A stretch of 37,427 nt of DNA from a virus: positions 1-37,427 of IMG/VR virus record IMGVR_UViG_3300036900_000306; one strand, 5' to 3'. The notes beneath the pieces are model-generated. The model searched no databases, was not told where the DNA came from, and saw nothing but the letters and a program-made list of their open reading frames with translations. The position numbers and the translations under genes are program-made. This document shows positions 22,133-30,223 of this stretch, piece after piece (position 1 is the stretch's first letter; every line of letters starts with the position of its first letter).

Positions 22133-23626
22133 TTAGAAGCTCGGCGTGATCAGGCCGGTGCCGTCGATGACGGACGTCGCGGCCGGGAAGCGCGCGAACG
22201 TCGCTGCGACATACGAGTACACCTGGAACCGAACGCCGAGCGAGCCGGAGAGGATCTCCTTCAGCACGCGGACGTTCTGGTCACCCTCGAAGAGGATGTG
22301 ATCGCGCATCACGGTCGCGACGATCGTGTCCTGGTTCGTGCCGCCGCCGCGATTGGTCGGGATGTTCAGATCGAGGTACCACGGCACCGCGAGCACGTTC
22401 GTGACCGGGCCGTCCTGGTTGTAGGAGCCGTCCTGCAGGCCGAGCGCGTTCTGCGGCCCGTTCGAAGCCGGGATGAAGAACGGCCGGTTGTTCGAGTCGA
22501 GCTGCGAGGCGGCCCAGAACCAGCGCTGGCCGTGCGACCAGAACGCGTCGGGGACCATCTTGCGGGCGTTCGAGGCGCTGTTGAGGGCGCCGGCGAGCTT
22601 CGGCCACAGCTCGGGCACGGTCGGCGTCGCGTCCGTGTACGTGATCGCGTTGACGCCGGCGGTGTTGAGGATCCCGAGCAGCTGACCGCCCGCACCGGTT
22701 CCGCTCCACAGCTGCAGGTCGAGCTGCAGCGCGTAGTCGGCCAGCAGGTCCTGGAACATGATCTCGTCGAACGCGAGCGGCGACTGGTCGAGCAGCTGCA
22801 GCGCTGCGTCGATCTGGCCGGCGATCGTGCGCACCGGCGCGGTCACCGTCGCGGTCGTCGGATCCTGCGCCGTGACGTTCTGGTTGTCTCCGGTCTGGAT
22901 CCCGGTCAGGCCGCCGAGCGTGATCCGCGGGATGTTGATCGAGTCGGTGCCTGCCGGCAGCGGGATGTTGCGGAGCCGGTCGGCGAACGGGCGGCCGGCA
23001 CGTGCGAACGCCGCGTACTCGTCGAGCAGCCAGATCGGCGGCACGAACTCGCCGCCGGTGCCGTCGACGCGGTTGATCGCGCGCTTCTCGACCAGGTCGA
23101 TGCCGCTGCGCTGCAGCGCCCTGGCGAGGGCCGGGTTGGTCTTCTCGAGCTCGTTGACGAGCTGGTCGAGCTCACGGTTGAAGACGCGCTCGCGCGCCTC
23201 GCGCCGGTCCTTCAGCTCGACGTCGGCCTCGCGGCGGTGCGCTTCGAGCCGCTTGCGTGCGCCGGCGAGATCCATGCCCTGCCCGAACTCGTGCCGGGCC
23301 AGGTCGATCAGGAACGAGCGCTCGCTGTTCTCGCGAGCGTAGGTGAGAGGTTCGCGGACGACCTGGATCGGCGCCGGGGCGATCTCTTCCTGGCGGGCGC
23401 GCGCGACGCGCTCCCACTTCTCGACGTCGGCCTTCGCCTCGGAGACGCGCACGTCGGCGTCGTTGAAGGCCGTCTCGAGCTCGTCGAGCTCTTCCTGTGA
23501 TCGGGTCTCTTCAGCCGAGGCCGTCTCGAACGCCTCGGCGGCGGTCTTGCGCTGCTCGCGCGCCTCGTCGAGCGCGGCGCGGGCAGCCTTGAGCCGCGGA
23601 GTCTCCTCCGCCAGCATGATGCTCAT
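22133..23626 (-). CDS. HK97-type major capsid protein
   Basis: This 497-residue protein has an N-terminal delta (scaffold-like) domain of about 90-180 residues with long coiled coil, normally cut off by the prohead protease. Then comes the HK97 fold, seen from GGEFVPPIWLLDEY, through RPFADRLRNIPLPAGTDSINIPR, TAPVRTIAGQIDAALQLLDQSP, LDLQLWSGTGAGGQLLGILN to the C-terminal FEGDQNVRVLKEILSGSLGVRFQVYSYVAATFARFP segment. A second in-frame ATG lies three codons in. The protease gene precedes it and a 16-base palindrome lies before its ribosome-binding site. Confidence 0.96.
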   Translation of the reverse strand: MSIMLAEETPRLKAARAALDEAREQRKTAAEAFETASAEETRSQEELDELETAFNDADVRVSEAKADVEKWERVARARQEEIAPAPIQVVREPLTYARENSERSFLIDLARHEFGQGMDLAGARKRLEAHRREADVELKDRREARERVFNRELDQLVNELEKTNPALARALQRSGIDLVEKRAINRVDGTGGEFVPPIWLLDEYAAFARAGRPFADRLRNIPLPAGTDSINIPRITLGGLTGIQTGDNQNVTAQDPTTATVTAPVRTIAGQIDAALQLLDQSPLAFDEIMFQDLLADYALQLDLQLWSGTGAGGQLLGILNTAGVNAITYTDATPTVPELWPKLAGALNSASNARKMVPDAFWSHGQRWFWAASQLDSNNRPFFIPASNGPQNALGLQDGSYNQDGPVTNVLAVPWYLDLNIPTNRGGGTNQDTIVATVMRDHILFEGDQNVRVLKEILSGSLGVRFQVYSYVAATFARFPAATSVIDGTGLITPSF

Positions 23627-23641
23627 CAGGTTGTGTCTCCT

Positions 23642-23657
23642 CTGACCGTTCGGTCAG
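23642..23657. promoter_or_regulatory. Perfect palindrome before the capsid gene
   Basis: CTGACCGTTCGGTCAG is a perfect 16-base inverted repeat. It overlaps the stop codon of the protease gene and lies just upstream of the GAGGAG ribosome-binding site of the major capsid gene. TetR-type regulators bind operators of this look (TGACCG-NN-CGGTCA), so it may be a transcription factor site or a small mRNA hairpin. Confidence 0.45.
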
Positions 23658-24586
23658 TCGTCGAGGGCGATACGCATCCGCATCGCCGTCGCCCGGGCCT
23701 TTTGGGTGGCCCGCTCTTCACCGCCAGCTTCCGGCGCGTCGACGGTCTCCTCGCCGGCGTCGGAGGCCTCGGGGGCTTCCACTTCCGGCTCGGTGTCGTC
23801 GTCGGCCGGCGGCTCGACGGGGTTGGCGCCCGACTCGCTGTCGCGACGCTGAAGCGCAGCATTCATCCGGCTGCGCAGGGCAAGCTCGGCCGACGTCTGC
23901 GGGTACGCCCCTTGGGCGCACACGAGCACGTCGTAGAGCTCGCCGATCTGATTGATGGTGCGGAGCTCGTCCTCGAAGTCGTTCTCTTCGTCGACGTCGG
24001 ACGTGTAGGTGGCGCTCGCGATCGTGAACATGAAGCTCATCTGGTCGACGATGCCGATCGGCATCTTCTGAGCGAGCGCGAGGACGTCGGGATCCTGCGG
24101 GTTGAGGCGTGCGAAGACGCGCAGGCCTTCGCTGTCGCTGGCGAGCTCGAGGCCGCCGATCCCGTCGATGCCGGTGCGAGCGACCGGCCGGCTGAAGTCG
24201 TGCAGGAAGCTGTTGAGGTGAACGTCCGGATTCGTCTCGAGCACGGCGTCGAACGCGCCCGGCGCGATCACCTCACGGAACCTCCACCAGTTGCTGTCGT
24301 AGAGGACGGTTTCCTGGCCGTACACGGCGGCGTAGCCGGTCAGCGTGAAGCTGCCGTCGCCGGTGCCGCTCGCGTCGCGGAACTCGACGTCGCGGAGCGG
24401 GACGAGGACGTTGCGCACCTCGAGCGGCGAGATGTCGTCGACGAGCACCCGCTCTTCGACGGCGACGGCCTCGGCGTCACGTCCGGGCCAGCTCAGGTTC
24501 GCGCCCTCGGCGAGGCCGAGGCTGCGGATCTGCGCCTGCAGTCGCTGACGCTCCGCGCGAGCGGCGGAATCGATCGTCTGGGTCAC
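23654..24586 (-). CDS. Prohead protease with acidic C-terminal extension
   Basis: This 310-residue U35/S78-family protease has its core at about residues 55-240: FTLTGYAAVYGQ, FREVIAPGAFDAVL, the catalytic His129 in FLHDFSRPVART, and the catalytic Ser184 in QMSFMF. After residue 240 comes a Pro-, Glu- and Asp-rich tail and a basic end, unusual for a plain protease and possibly a built-in scaffold. The enzyme matures the prohead by cutting the capsid delta domain. It lies between portal and capsid, the normal order. Confidence 0.93.
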   Translation of the reverse strand: MTQTIDSAARAERQRLQAQIRSLGLAEGANLSWPGRDAEAVAVEERVLVDDISPLEVRNVLVPLRDVEFRDASGTGDGSFTLTGYAAVYGQETVLYDSNWWRFREVIAPGAFDAVLETNPDVHLNSFLHDFSRPVARTGIDGIGGLELASDSEGLRVFARLNPQDPDVLALAQKMPIGIVDQMSFMFTIASATYTSDVDEENDFEDELRTINQIGELYDVLVCAQGAYPQTSAELALRSRMNAALQRRDSESGANPVEPPADDDTEPEVEAPEASDAGEETVDAPEAGGEERATQKARATAMRMRIALDD

Positions 24587-24608
24587 GAGTGTGGTCTCCC
24601 TAGCCCGT

Positions 24609-25862
24609 CTAGTTGGGCTCGTCGTCTTCGTTGTCGTCGCTGCCGCCGCCAGGCTGACTGTTTGCCTTGGCGCCGACGGGGGTCTCGAGGTACTTCTCTC
24701 CGCCCGGGCGGGGCGGCATGCCGAGCTTTGCGCGGCCTTCGTTCGGGTTCAGGACGCCGACCTGGACGAGGTCGTGGATCATGGCGGCGATCGTCGCGAT
24801 GTCGCCGCGGAGGAGCTCGTCGACGTCGAAGCGGCAGTAGAGGCGTGCGCCGCGGCCGCCGGAGGGGAACAGGTCGTGATCGGCGCTGATCGCGCGCTCG
24901 ATCCGGCGCAGCCGGTGCAGCATGCTGAACCGCATGAAGATGTCTGACCAGAGCTCGACGGTCTTCGGTGGCACTGCTCGGCCGACGGCGGCGTGCAGGA
25001 GGTCGGCCGGGTAGATCCGCCACATGCGTCCGACGTCGAGCGCGACCGCGTTCATCAAGTCGACCGCCTGCGCCTCTTGCATCGTCGGCGCGATCTGCTC
25101 GATGCCCTTGACGTCTCCCCAGATCAGGCCGGGCTTGCCGGGCTGGCCCGAGTGGCGGGCTGCCCACGACTCGAGCAGTTCCTCGCGTTGTATGCGGGTC
25201 GGCTGGCTGCCGCCGGCGTCGAGGACGAGCCCCGGTGTGCCGTCGTTGTCGAGGTAGCGGCCGCGGTACTCCTCCAGCTTGTTCGCGTTGTCGAGCGGGG
25301 TGCGGTGCAGCTCGAGCTTCGAGATCCCCGTCGCGCCGCCGGGGATCGGCGACCAGCCACGCACGAAGATCACCTTGTCGGTGACGTCCTTCGTGACGCC
25401 GTCGATGCGCGCCTTGATCACTCGAGGCGCGTTCGTCTGCGGCCGCTCGACCGTGAACAGCCGCGGGTCGACGGGGACGAGCTCCATCACCTGGCGGCGG
25501 CCGCTTCCGGTCTTGTCGAGGTTCTTCCAGAGGAAGCCGCCCTGCTCGAGCTCGATCGAGGCGCCGAGGTCGCACCAGAGATCGAAGCTCGTGTCGCCCT
25601 CAGCCGGGTTCTGCAGCACCTGGGCTTGGGCCGCGTCGAATAGCGGCTCGCGGTTCTCGGCGTCACCGGTGTAGACGCGCATCACCGGGATCCCGAGCGA
25701 CTCCGAGACGAGCTGCACGGCGCACGAGACGGCTGCGACGCCGAGCTGCTGCGCGCGCAGAGCGGTCCCGGTGATCGCCATTCGTGAGCCCGGTGGCGGG
25801 ATCAGCGCCGACGCCTCGAACAGCCGCACCTCGCGGTTGCCGTTACGGCCGGAGAGGATCAC
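24609..25862 (-). CDS. HK97-type portal protein
   Basis: This 417-residue protein is a standard HK97 portal: ALRAQQLGVAAVSCAVQLVSESLGIPVMRVY at the start, a middle with LVPVDPRLFTV, the KVIFVRGWSP segment, a central helical stem (ELLESWAARHSG), YPADLLHA, and a C-terminal LRGDIATIAAMIHDLVQVGVLNPNEGRAKLGMPPRPGGE typical of the family. It forms the ring at the DNA entry vertex. The overlap with the gene before it is four bases. Confidence 0.95.
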   Translation of the reverse strand: MILSGRNGNREVRLFEASALIPPPGSRMAITGTALRAQQLGVAAVSCAVQLVSESLGIPVMRVYTGDAENREPLFDAAQAQVLQNPAEGDTSFDLWCDLGASIELEQGGFLWKNLDKTGSGRRQVMELVPVDPRLFTVERPQTNAPRVIKARIDGVTKDVTDKVIFVRGWSPIPGGATGISKLELHRTPLDNANKLEEYRGRYLDNDGTPGLVLDAGGSQPTRIQREELLESWAARHSGQPGKPGLIWGDVKGIEQIAPTMQEAQAVDLMNAVALDVGRMWRIYPADLLHAAVGRAVPPKTVELWSDIFMRFSMLHRLRRIERAISADHDLFPSGGRGARLYCRFDVDELLRGDIATIAAMIHDLVQVGVLNPNEGRAKLGMPPRPGGEKYLETPVGAKANSQPGGGSDDNEDDEPN

Positions 25863-26131
25863 AGCTGCGCGTCCTCGGCCAGGATCTCCCGGAACCAGAC
25901 TCTGCTGACCGGGATCTCGTAGATCGTGCCGCGCGGCGCCGGGTCGACGCCATGGGCGGAGTCGAGAACCTGTGGCCGCTCGAGCACGTAATGCGGGCCG
26001 CCGAGGCCCTCGGCGACGCCGGTCAGGAGGCCTTCGAAGGTCATGTCGACCTTCCCGTCCGGGCCGAGCGTCTGCAGCCGCACCATCCGTGCCGGTGGCG
26101 GCGGCTGATTCCGGCGGAATAAGGAGATCAT
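25859..26131 (-). CDS. Small protein between terminase and portal (90 aa)
   Basis: The ATG at 26131 overlaps the terminase stop; the product has 90 residues. A basic Pro-rich opening (FRRNQPPPPARM) leads into a beta-rich body ending at the portal start. No family is recognised; small genes at this place may help portal assembly or packaging. The dispersed palindrome lies in codons 4-8. Confidence 0.65.
   Translation of the reverse strand: MISLFRRNQPPPPARMVRLQTLGPDGKVDMTFEGLLTGVAEGLGGPHYVLERPQVLDSAHGVDPAPRGTIYEIPVSRVWFREILAEDAQL
26107..26121. repeat. Dispersed palindrome, copy 5 (gene start)
   Basis: GATTCCGGCGGAATA matches the palindrome at 14 of 15 bases. It covers codons 4-8 of the 90-residue gene, read as Leu-Phe-Arg-Arg-Asn, a third reading frame compared with the parB and xis copies. 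Confidence 0.7.
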
Positions 26132-27951
26132 CCTGCGCCTCCGCTGAAGCCGGAGCCGGCTTCCGGGTCGTTTTTCGGGGGTTCTTTCGCCCACTCGACG
26201 CCGCCGAGGAAGGCCTCGTCGCGGCCGATCAGGCAGCGATGGCCGACCATGACGGCCGCGGTGGCGGCGTCGATCGGCGAGTCGTCGCCGGGCTTGTCGA
26301 TCTTGTCGAACTCCTTGGTGCCGAGCGTCGACGTGACGCCGACGCAGTTGCCGAGGTGCCGGGCGAGCACCTCGTCTCCGTCGTGCGCCCAGATGCCCTC
26401 GTCGGCGCCTTTGCGGAAGGCGCGGACGGCGTCCTTCATGTCGTTCGAGCTCGGGTGCATCGGCGCGATCCGGAAGCCGGCCCGAGCGAGGTGGTTGGCC
26501 TCGGTGACGAAGTACTGGTCGTCGAAGACGATCTCGCGGATCTTGTACTTGCGGGCGAGCTCGTGGATGTACGGCTCGACGAGCTCTTCGTTGCGCAGGA
26601 TCGAGTCGCGCACATGCACGTGCGCGGGATGGGCCGGGTTCGTCGACCACACCTTCGCGCGGAGGTGGATCCGGCCGTTCGGGGCGCGCCAGGCGAACAC
26701 GACGGCGGTGCAGTCGCCGCTGTAGGCGGCGTCGACGGCGACGAAGATCCCCGCGCCTAGCGGGATCCGGGTCTCAGCGAAGAGCTGAGCCCAGACCCCG
26801 CGGCGCAGCCATTTGCGCAAGCCGCGAGTCGGCTGGTTGAGATGCAGCCGCCGCCAGGCGCCTTCGTCGGCGCCGGGCCTGTGCAGGAGCGAGATGATCC
26901 CTTTCGGGTCGAGCGCGGAGAGCGGGTTGCAAGCGCGGACGAGCGCCGGGTTTTCGATGTCGCGATCGTCGTCCTCAGGCAGCCCGTACCAGTGCATGAG
27001 CGTGCCGGACTCTTCGTCCTCGAGGATCGCGAGGCAGCCGTCGCGCTCGAGCCGCAGCTTCGGATGGTTCATCGCGGCCTGGTGGAACTCGGCCAGCATC
27101 GTCCCGTAGTCGAAGTAGGCCTGGCTGATCGCGAGCGCCCACGACTCCGGGTGCCGCTTCTGCAGCGCCTCGGTGATGGCGTTCACGCCCTCGCGCTGGT
27201 GCGGGTGCTTGAACTGCCACCACTCGTCGATGATCCCGGCGCTCGGGTTGATCCCGTGCGCGTTGAAGCCCTCCGACGAGAGGAGCGAGTACTCGCCTTC
27301 CGTCTGGCGGCAGCGGATCGTCTCGCCGCTCTTCGTGATCCAGCGCCGGAGATCGGTCGTCTTCATCGACTTGTCGATGAACTTGTGCGCGAAGCCGGCC
27401 TGCGACTTCGCGCCGGCGATCCCGTACACCTCGGGGATGTCGTCGACGGGCGGATCCACGGTCGCGTTCACGCCGAGGCCCGCCGCGAGAGGTGTCTTGC
27501 CGTTGCCCTTGGGAACACCGAAGAGCCCGAACGTGTAGACGCGGCCGCCAGACGGGTGCCGCTGCCAGAACGGCCGCACGTAGTCCTCTTGGAAACCCTC
27601 GAGCCGGAACGGCCGCCCGGCACGCGGGCCGGCGTAGTGGCGAAAGAAGCGCGGGAAGAAGTTGACGACACGGTCAGCGCTGAGCGCGGGCCCGAGGCCG
27701 TCGAGGATCTCGGGCAGGCTCTTCCGCGTCCGCTCCTGGCGAGCATGCAGACGAGGGATCTCACGCTCAAACCTGACGCTGACCCTGTGCTTCTCGAACT
27801 CGTTGTCAGCGGCCCGGTACTCCTCCTGCAGCCGAGAGAGCGACTTCCACGGCAGATCCGGGCCGGCGATCCGGTCGGCGTGCTTGCGCCGCACGAACGT
27901 GCCGTCCTCGACCAGCTCGAGCAGCGTCTTTTCCTTCCGGCCGCGAGCCAC
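26128..27951 (-). CDS. terL: Terminase large subunit
   Basis: This 607-residue packaging motor has the ATPase Walker A motif GVPKGNGKT at about 145-153 and Walker B AGIIDEWW at about 238-245 with the catalytic Glu. The nuclease domain follows at about 390-590, with acidic residues in VAVDAAYSGD, IVFDDQYF and PIDAATAAVM. The first 65 residues, charged and helical, look like a separate module of the kind seen in actinophage terminases. The start is GTG at 27951; an ATG two bases upstream is in another frame. HNH and LuxR-type genes lie upstream, but no clear small subunit is seen. Confidence 0.96.
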   Translation of the reverse strand: MARGRKEKTLLELVEDGTFVRRKHADRIAGPDLPWKSLSRLQEEYRAADNEFEKHRVSVRFEREIPRLHARQERTRKSLPEILDGLGPALSADRVVNFFPRFFRHYAGPRAGRPFRLEGFQEDYVRPFWQRHPSGGRVYTFGLFGVPKGNGKTPLAAGLGVNATVDPPVDDIPEVYGIAGAKSQAGFAHKFIDKSMKTTDLRRWITKSGETIRCRQTEGEYSLLSSEGFNAHGINPSAGIIDEWWQFKHPHQREGVNAITEALQKRHPESWALAISQAYFDYGTMLAEFHQAAMNHPKLRLERDGCLAILEDEESGTLMHWYGLPEDDDRDIENPALVRACNPLSALDPKGIISLLHRPGADEGAWRRLHLNQPTRGLRKWLRRGVWAQLFAETRIPLGAGIFVAVDAAYSGDCTAVVFAWRAPNGRIHLRAKVWSTNPAHPAHVHVRDSILRNEELVEPYIHELARKYKIREIVFDDQYFVTEANHLARAGFRIAPMHPSSNDMKDAVRAFRKGADEGIWAHDGDEVLARHLGNCVGVTSTLGTKEFDKIDKPGDDSPIDAATAAVMVGHRCLIGRDEAFLGGVEWAKEPPKNDPEAGSGFSGGAG

Positions 27952-27952
27952 A

Positions 27953-28147
27953 TCAGCTGCCGCTCTTCCGCTGAGCGCTGCGCCACGTGGAGATCGCCTC
28001 CGGATTGTCCGCAGCCGCGCGCGCCGCCTTCGTCCGCCTGCGCCGCACCAGCCGCCGCCGGCGAGCCCGCCGCTCCTCCGCGTCGCGGCGTGCTCCCGCC
28101 GACGCCTCCCACTTCCGGCGCCCGATGTCGTGCCTCTGCTTCGGCAT
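27953..28147 (-). CDS. Small very basic protein before terminase
   Basis: This 64-residue protein has over 20 arginines (ARRRRLVRRRRTKAARAA). The ATG at 28147 overlaps the stop of the upstream zinc-ribbon-like gene; a TTG one codon upstream is an alternative start. It may bind DNA or RNA. A role in place of the small terminase is conceivable from its position but not shown. Confidence 0.6.
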   Translation of the reverse strand: MPKQRHDIGRRKWEASAGARRDAEERRARRRRLVRRRRTKAARAAADNPEAISTWRSAQRKSGS

Positions 28148-28557
28148 CAACAGCCGCCGTAGCCGACCGGATATCCGCGCTCGGCGAGCTTCTCATCGAC
28201 GCGGCGCATTGGGTTTCCGATGGCCGGCGTTTCGCCACGCGCGGCCTCTTCCACCTTCTCCTGGTCATCTCGGTCTGCGAGACGACGCACGAGCTCTCTG
28301 ATCCCGCCGAAGAAGCGCATCGGCTGGTCGATCCTGTTGCAGGTGTTGTGGAAGACGGCCTGGAAGTCGATCAGGTCGAGCAGCTCGCCGCGATCGACAT
28401 AGAGAAAGTCGGCGTCCTTCGGCTTGAGCGCACCGACCGCGCCATAGACGGTGAACTCGTGGCCGCCAAGGCACTGGGCTCCCGACCCGTAGCCGGTGTC
28501 GTAGACGAGGCGCTCGCCGCAGCCGGCGATCGGGCAGCTCTCGAAGGTGCGCTTCAC
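28147..28557 (-). CDS. Zinc-ribbon-like protein (136 aa)
   Basis: The N-terminal 35 residues hold CPIAGCGERL, then CLGGHEF, a likely Cys3-His zinc site. A helical body with LLDLIDFQAVFHNTCNRIDQPMRFFGGIRELVRRLA follows. It overlaps the genes on both sides. No family is recognised; its place in the terminase operon makes a packaging or regulatory role possible. Confidence 0.7.
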   Translation of the reverse strand: MKRTFESCPIAGCGERLVYDTGYGSGAQCLGGHEFTVYGAVGALKPKDADFLYVDRGELLDLIDFQAVFHNTCNRIDQPMRFFGGIRELVRRLADRDDQEKVEEAARGETPAIGNPMRRVDEKLAERGYPVGYGGC

Positions 28558-29000
28558 TCTCCGCCTCCGCGCGGGATGAGCAGTCCGTGGTGATACGCGA
28601 GCGCGACGGCGTGGGCGCGATTGCGCGCGCCGAGCTTTCCGAGCAGGTGTTTCACGTGAGCCTTGACTGTGTCGAGGGCGATCTCGAGCTCTTCGGCGAT
28701 GTCGGCGTCTCGAAGGCCGTCGGCGATCGCGAACAGGACGGCTTCCTCGCGAGGGCTAAGCGCTCCGAAGTCGGCGTCGGGCAGCTCGAGCGGTTCATGC
28801 TCGGCGAAACGCCGGCCGCCGCCGTCGCGCAGCGTGGAGAAGTAGAGCCGAGACGCGATCGTCGCGCCGCGCTGGCACGGCTTGCACATGTTTGAGTAGC
28901 GGCCGCGCGTGGGTGCGTCGTGCTCGAGCTCGTTGGCGCAGCCGGGGACGCGGCAGTCCCCGCGGGTCTCGAGCAGCTCGTCGACGCTGTACTCACGCAT
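28554..29000 (-). CDS. LuxR-type HTH protein with zinc finger
   Basis: The product has 148 residues. Residues about 14-45 hold four cysteines (CRVPGC, CKPC), a likely zinc finger. Residues about 80-140 form a GerE/LuxR-type helix-turn-helix: LSPREEAVLFAIADGL-x-x-x-x-IAEEL, then TVKAHVKHLLGKLGARNRAHAV. It probably binds DNA and may switch on late genes or take part in packaging-site recognition. A paralogous protein is encoded 500 bases upstream. A parS-like stretch inside this gene is explained by the coding sequence. Confidence 0.8.
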   Translation of the reverse strand: MREYSVDELLETRGDCRVPGCANELEHDAPTRGRYSNMCKPCQRGATIASRLYFSTLRDGGGRRFAEHEPLELPDADFGALSPREEAVLFAIADGLRDADIAEELEIALDTVKAHVKHLLGKLGARNRAHAVALAYHHGLLIPRGGGE

Positions 29001-29079
29001 CGATGCCGCCGTGGCAGATGAAGCGCAAGCAGCCCAACCTGCTGCAGCGCGGACAGATGAAAAAACGGGCTCGCGTCAT
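28993..29079 (-). CDS. Zinc-ribbon mini-protein (28 aa)
   Basis: A frame of 28 residues starts at ATG 29079 and overlaps both neighbours by short stretches. It carries CPRC, a third Cys and CHGG, so four potential metal ligands in 28 residues. It overlaps the end of the HNH gene and the start of the LuxR-type gene, which supports coupled translation. It is too short for family recognition. Confidence 0.5.
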   Translation of the reverse strand: MTRARFFICPRCSRLGCLRFICHGGIDA

Positions 29080-29501
29080 GCGTTGTCGGTGTTGGCGACG
29101 TGTTGAGCGTCCGAAATTCGTGGTGCCCTAGGCGCGGGGCGGGCGCTCGATACCTGGCGTTGCGACCGCCCCCCGTCGAGGACTCCGTGGCAGTGCGCGC
29201 AGGACGAGACGACGTCGTCGATCGTTGCGTCGTCGTGGTTGCCCTCGAGTTCAGGGCGGAGGTGGACGCTCGTCGCGATCTCCGTGCAGCCAGGCAGTCG
29301 AAGCTGGCAGAGACGGTCGTCGCGCTCGAGCGCAGTCTCACGAAGGCGACTCCTCCAGCCGCGGCGATCGCGTCCGTGGTCGCGCTGGCGATCGTGCCGT
29401 CGGCGATCGCGGGATCGCAGCTCGTCGCAGCGGTGCTGCTCGCCTGGCATGACGATCCGCTTGCATACGCAGACCTTCCCAACGGTCGCGTGGGTGGTCA
29501 T
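29076..29501 (-). CDS. HNH endonuclease
   Basis: The product has 141 residues. The HNH core lies in the C-terminal half: CQLRLPGCTEIATSVHLRP, an Asn in EGNHDDATIDDVV, and SSCAHCHGVLDG with a zinc CxxCH. The N-terminal part adds CVCKRI and a very basic Arg-Asp stretch. In HK97-type cos phages an HNH protein next to the terminase is needed to cut DNA at cos. The position, just upstream of the terminase genes, fits that role. The start overlaps the upstream gene by four bases. Confidence 0.85.
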   Translation of the reverse strand: MTTHATVGKVCVCKRIVMPGEQHRCDELRSRDRRRHDRQRDHGRDRRGWRSRLRETALERDDRLCQLRLPGCTEIATSVHLRPELEGNHDDATIDDVVSSCAHCHGVLDGGRSQRQVSSARPAPRAPRISDAQHVANTDNA

Positions 29502-29971
29502 GCTGGAGCTCCTGCAACGCGAGACTCAACGGTGGTCTCGGTTGTGCCGGCGTCGAGCTCGTGCTCGAGCAGCTCGAGCAGTTCGTTCGCCTCGTGCCGG
29601 CGTAGATCGTTGGCGCTCTCGATCAACCTTCCGAACCTGCGTGACGCTTCCTCGAGCATGCGACGCTTCGTTGTGCGGCGCTCGAGTTCGTCGCGGACGT
29701 CCAGGTCCGAGCACTTGGCATGGAACGCGCGCAGCTGACCGTCGGTCAACTTCAGGTCGCCGGCATCTGGCCGCTCGCCGAGCAGCCCGAGCTCGTGGGC
29801 AATGTGGACGGCGGCCGTGACGTTGCGCGCGTCGAGCTTGTCGATCACCGCGGCGCGGTGATGCTTGACCGTGCCGACGGCGCGATGCAGGCGAGTCGCG
29901 GTTTCCTTCACGGTCTCGCCATGTGCCGCGCCGGCAAGGACGTCGAGCTCGAGTAGCGACAGTCTCGTCAC
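29498..29971 (-). CDS. LuxR-type HTH protein, paralogue
   Basis: This 157-residue protein starts at GTG 29971. Residues 1-65 form a LuxR-type DNA-binding domain: LSLLELDVLAGAAHGETVKETATRL, then TVKHHRAAVIDKLDARNVTAAVHIAHELGLL. A long charged helix (about residues 90-145) follows. It aligns by eye with the LuxR-type domain of the 28554-29000 gene. It lies first in the late operon, so a late activator is a good guess; a small terminase-like role is the alternative. Confidence 0.8.
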   Translation of the reverse strand: MTRLSLLELDVLAGAAHGETVKETATRLHRAVGTVKHHRAAVIDKLDARNVTAAVHIAHELGLLGERPDAGDLKLTDGQLRAFHAKCSDLDVRDELERRTTKRRMLEEASRRFGRLIESANDLRRHEANELLELLEHELDAGTTETTVESRVAGAPA

Positions 29972-29973
29972 GG

Positions 29974-30144
29974 TCAGGAAGCCAAAGCCGCCGAGACGGG
30001 GGTCAGCGCGTCTCGGCGGCCTGGGGCGCGCACGCTGGCCCTGAGGGTTAGGGCGGGCTCGCACTGGAGGAGACGAGCCTGGTGCGCGCGATCACGGCCA
30101 GCAGCCGCCGCCGGCGCGGCCGCGATCTCGAGGAACTTGGTCAT
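29974..30144 (-). CDS. Doubtful small frame upstream of the late operon
   Basis: The 252-base stretch 29972-30223 has no certain gene. On the minus strand a frame from ATG 30144 to TGA 29974 gives 56 residues rich in Ala and Arg, ending two bases before the GTG of the LuxR-type gene. No ribosome-binding site and no recognisable fold are seen. The stretch also holds a 12-bp hairpin (29987-30020) and is a reasonable place for the cos site and late promoter. Confidence 0.25.
   Translation of the reverse strand: MTKFLEIAAAPAAAAGRDRAHQARLLQCEPALTLRASVRAPGRRDALTPVSAALAS
29987..30020 (-). other. Strong hairpin before the late operon
   Basis: GCCGCCGAGACG (29987-29998) pairs perfectly with CGTCTCGGCGGC (30009-30020) around a 10-base loop. 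On the minus strand it is followed by TTTGG and lies 16 bases before the GTG of the LuxR-type gene. It may be a terminator for upstream transcripts, a leader structure, or part of the packaging site. Confidence 0.55.
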
Positions 30145-30156
30145 ATGGAGAAATGC

Positions 30157-30177
30157 AAAAGCCCGCCGAAGCGGGCT
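30157..30177 (-). terminator. Rho-independent terminator
   Basis: On the minus strand AGCCCGC-TTCG-GCGGGCT is followed by TTT and then GCATTT. A perfect 7-bp GC stem with a UUCG tetraloop and a U-run is a textbook terminator, rare in this GC-rich genome. It ends the leftward small-gene operon (32.1-30.2 kb) and separates it from the late operon. Confidence 0.9.
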
Positions 30178-30223
30178 CGAAGGCGCACGTGTGACGTGGC
30201 GGGCGGGCGGGTGTTGTCTTGCC

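Noticed and set aside
26128-26330. Intein or split in the terminase large subunit
   Set aside because: Both ATPase and nuclease motifs are continuous in one frame with normal length.
28648-28659. TGTTTCACGTGA, 12 consecutive bases of the chromosomal parS site
   Set aside because: It encodes the usual TVKAHVKH helix of a LuxR-type domain, stands alone, and the second half of the site is degraded. Binding by host or phage ParB cannot be excluded, but coding explains it.
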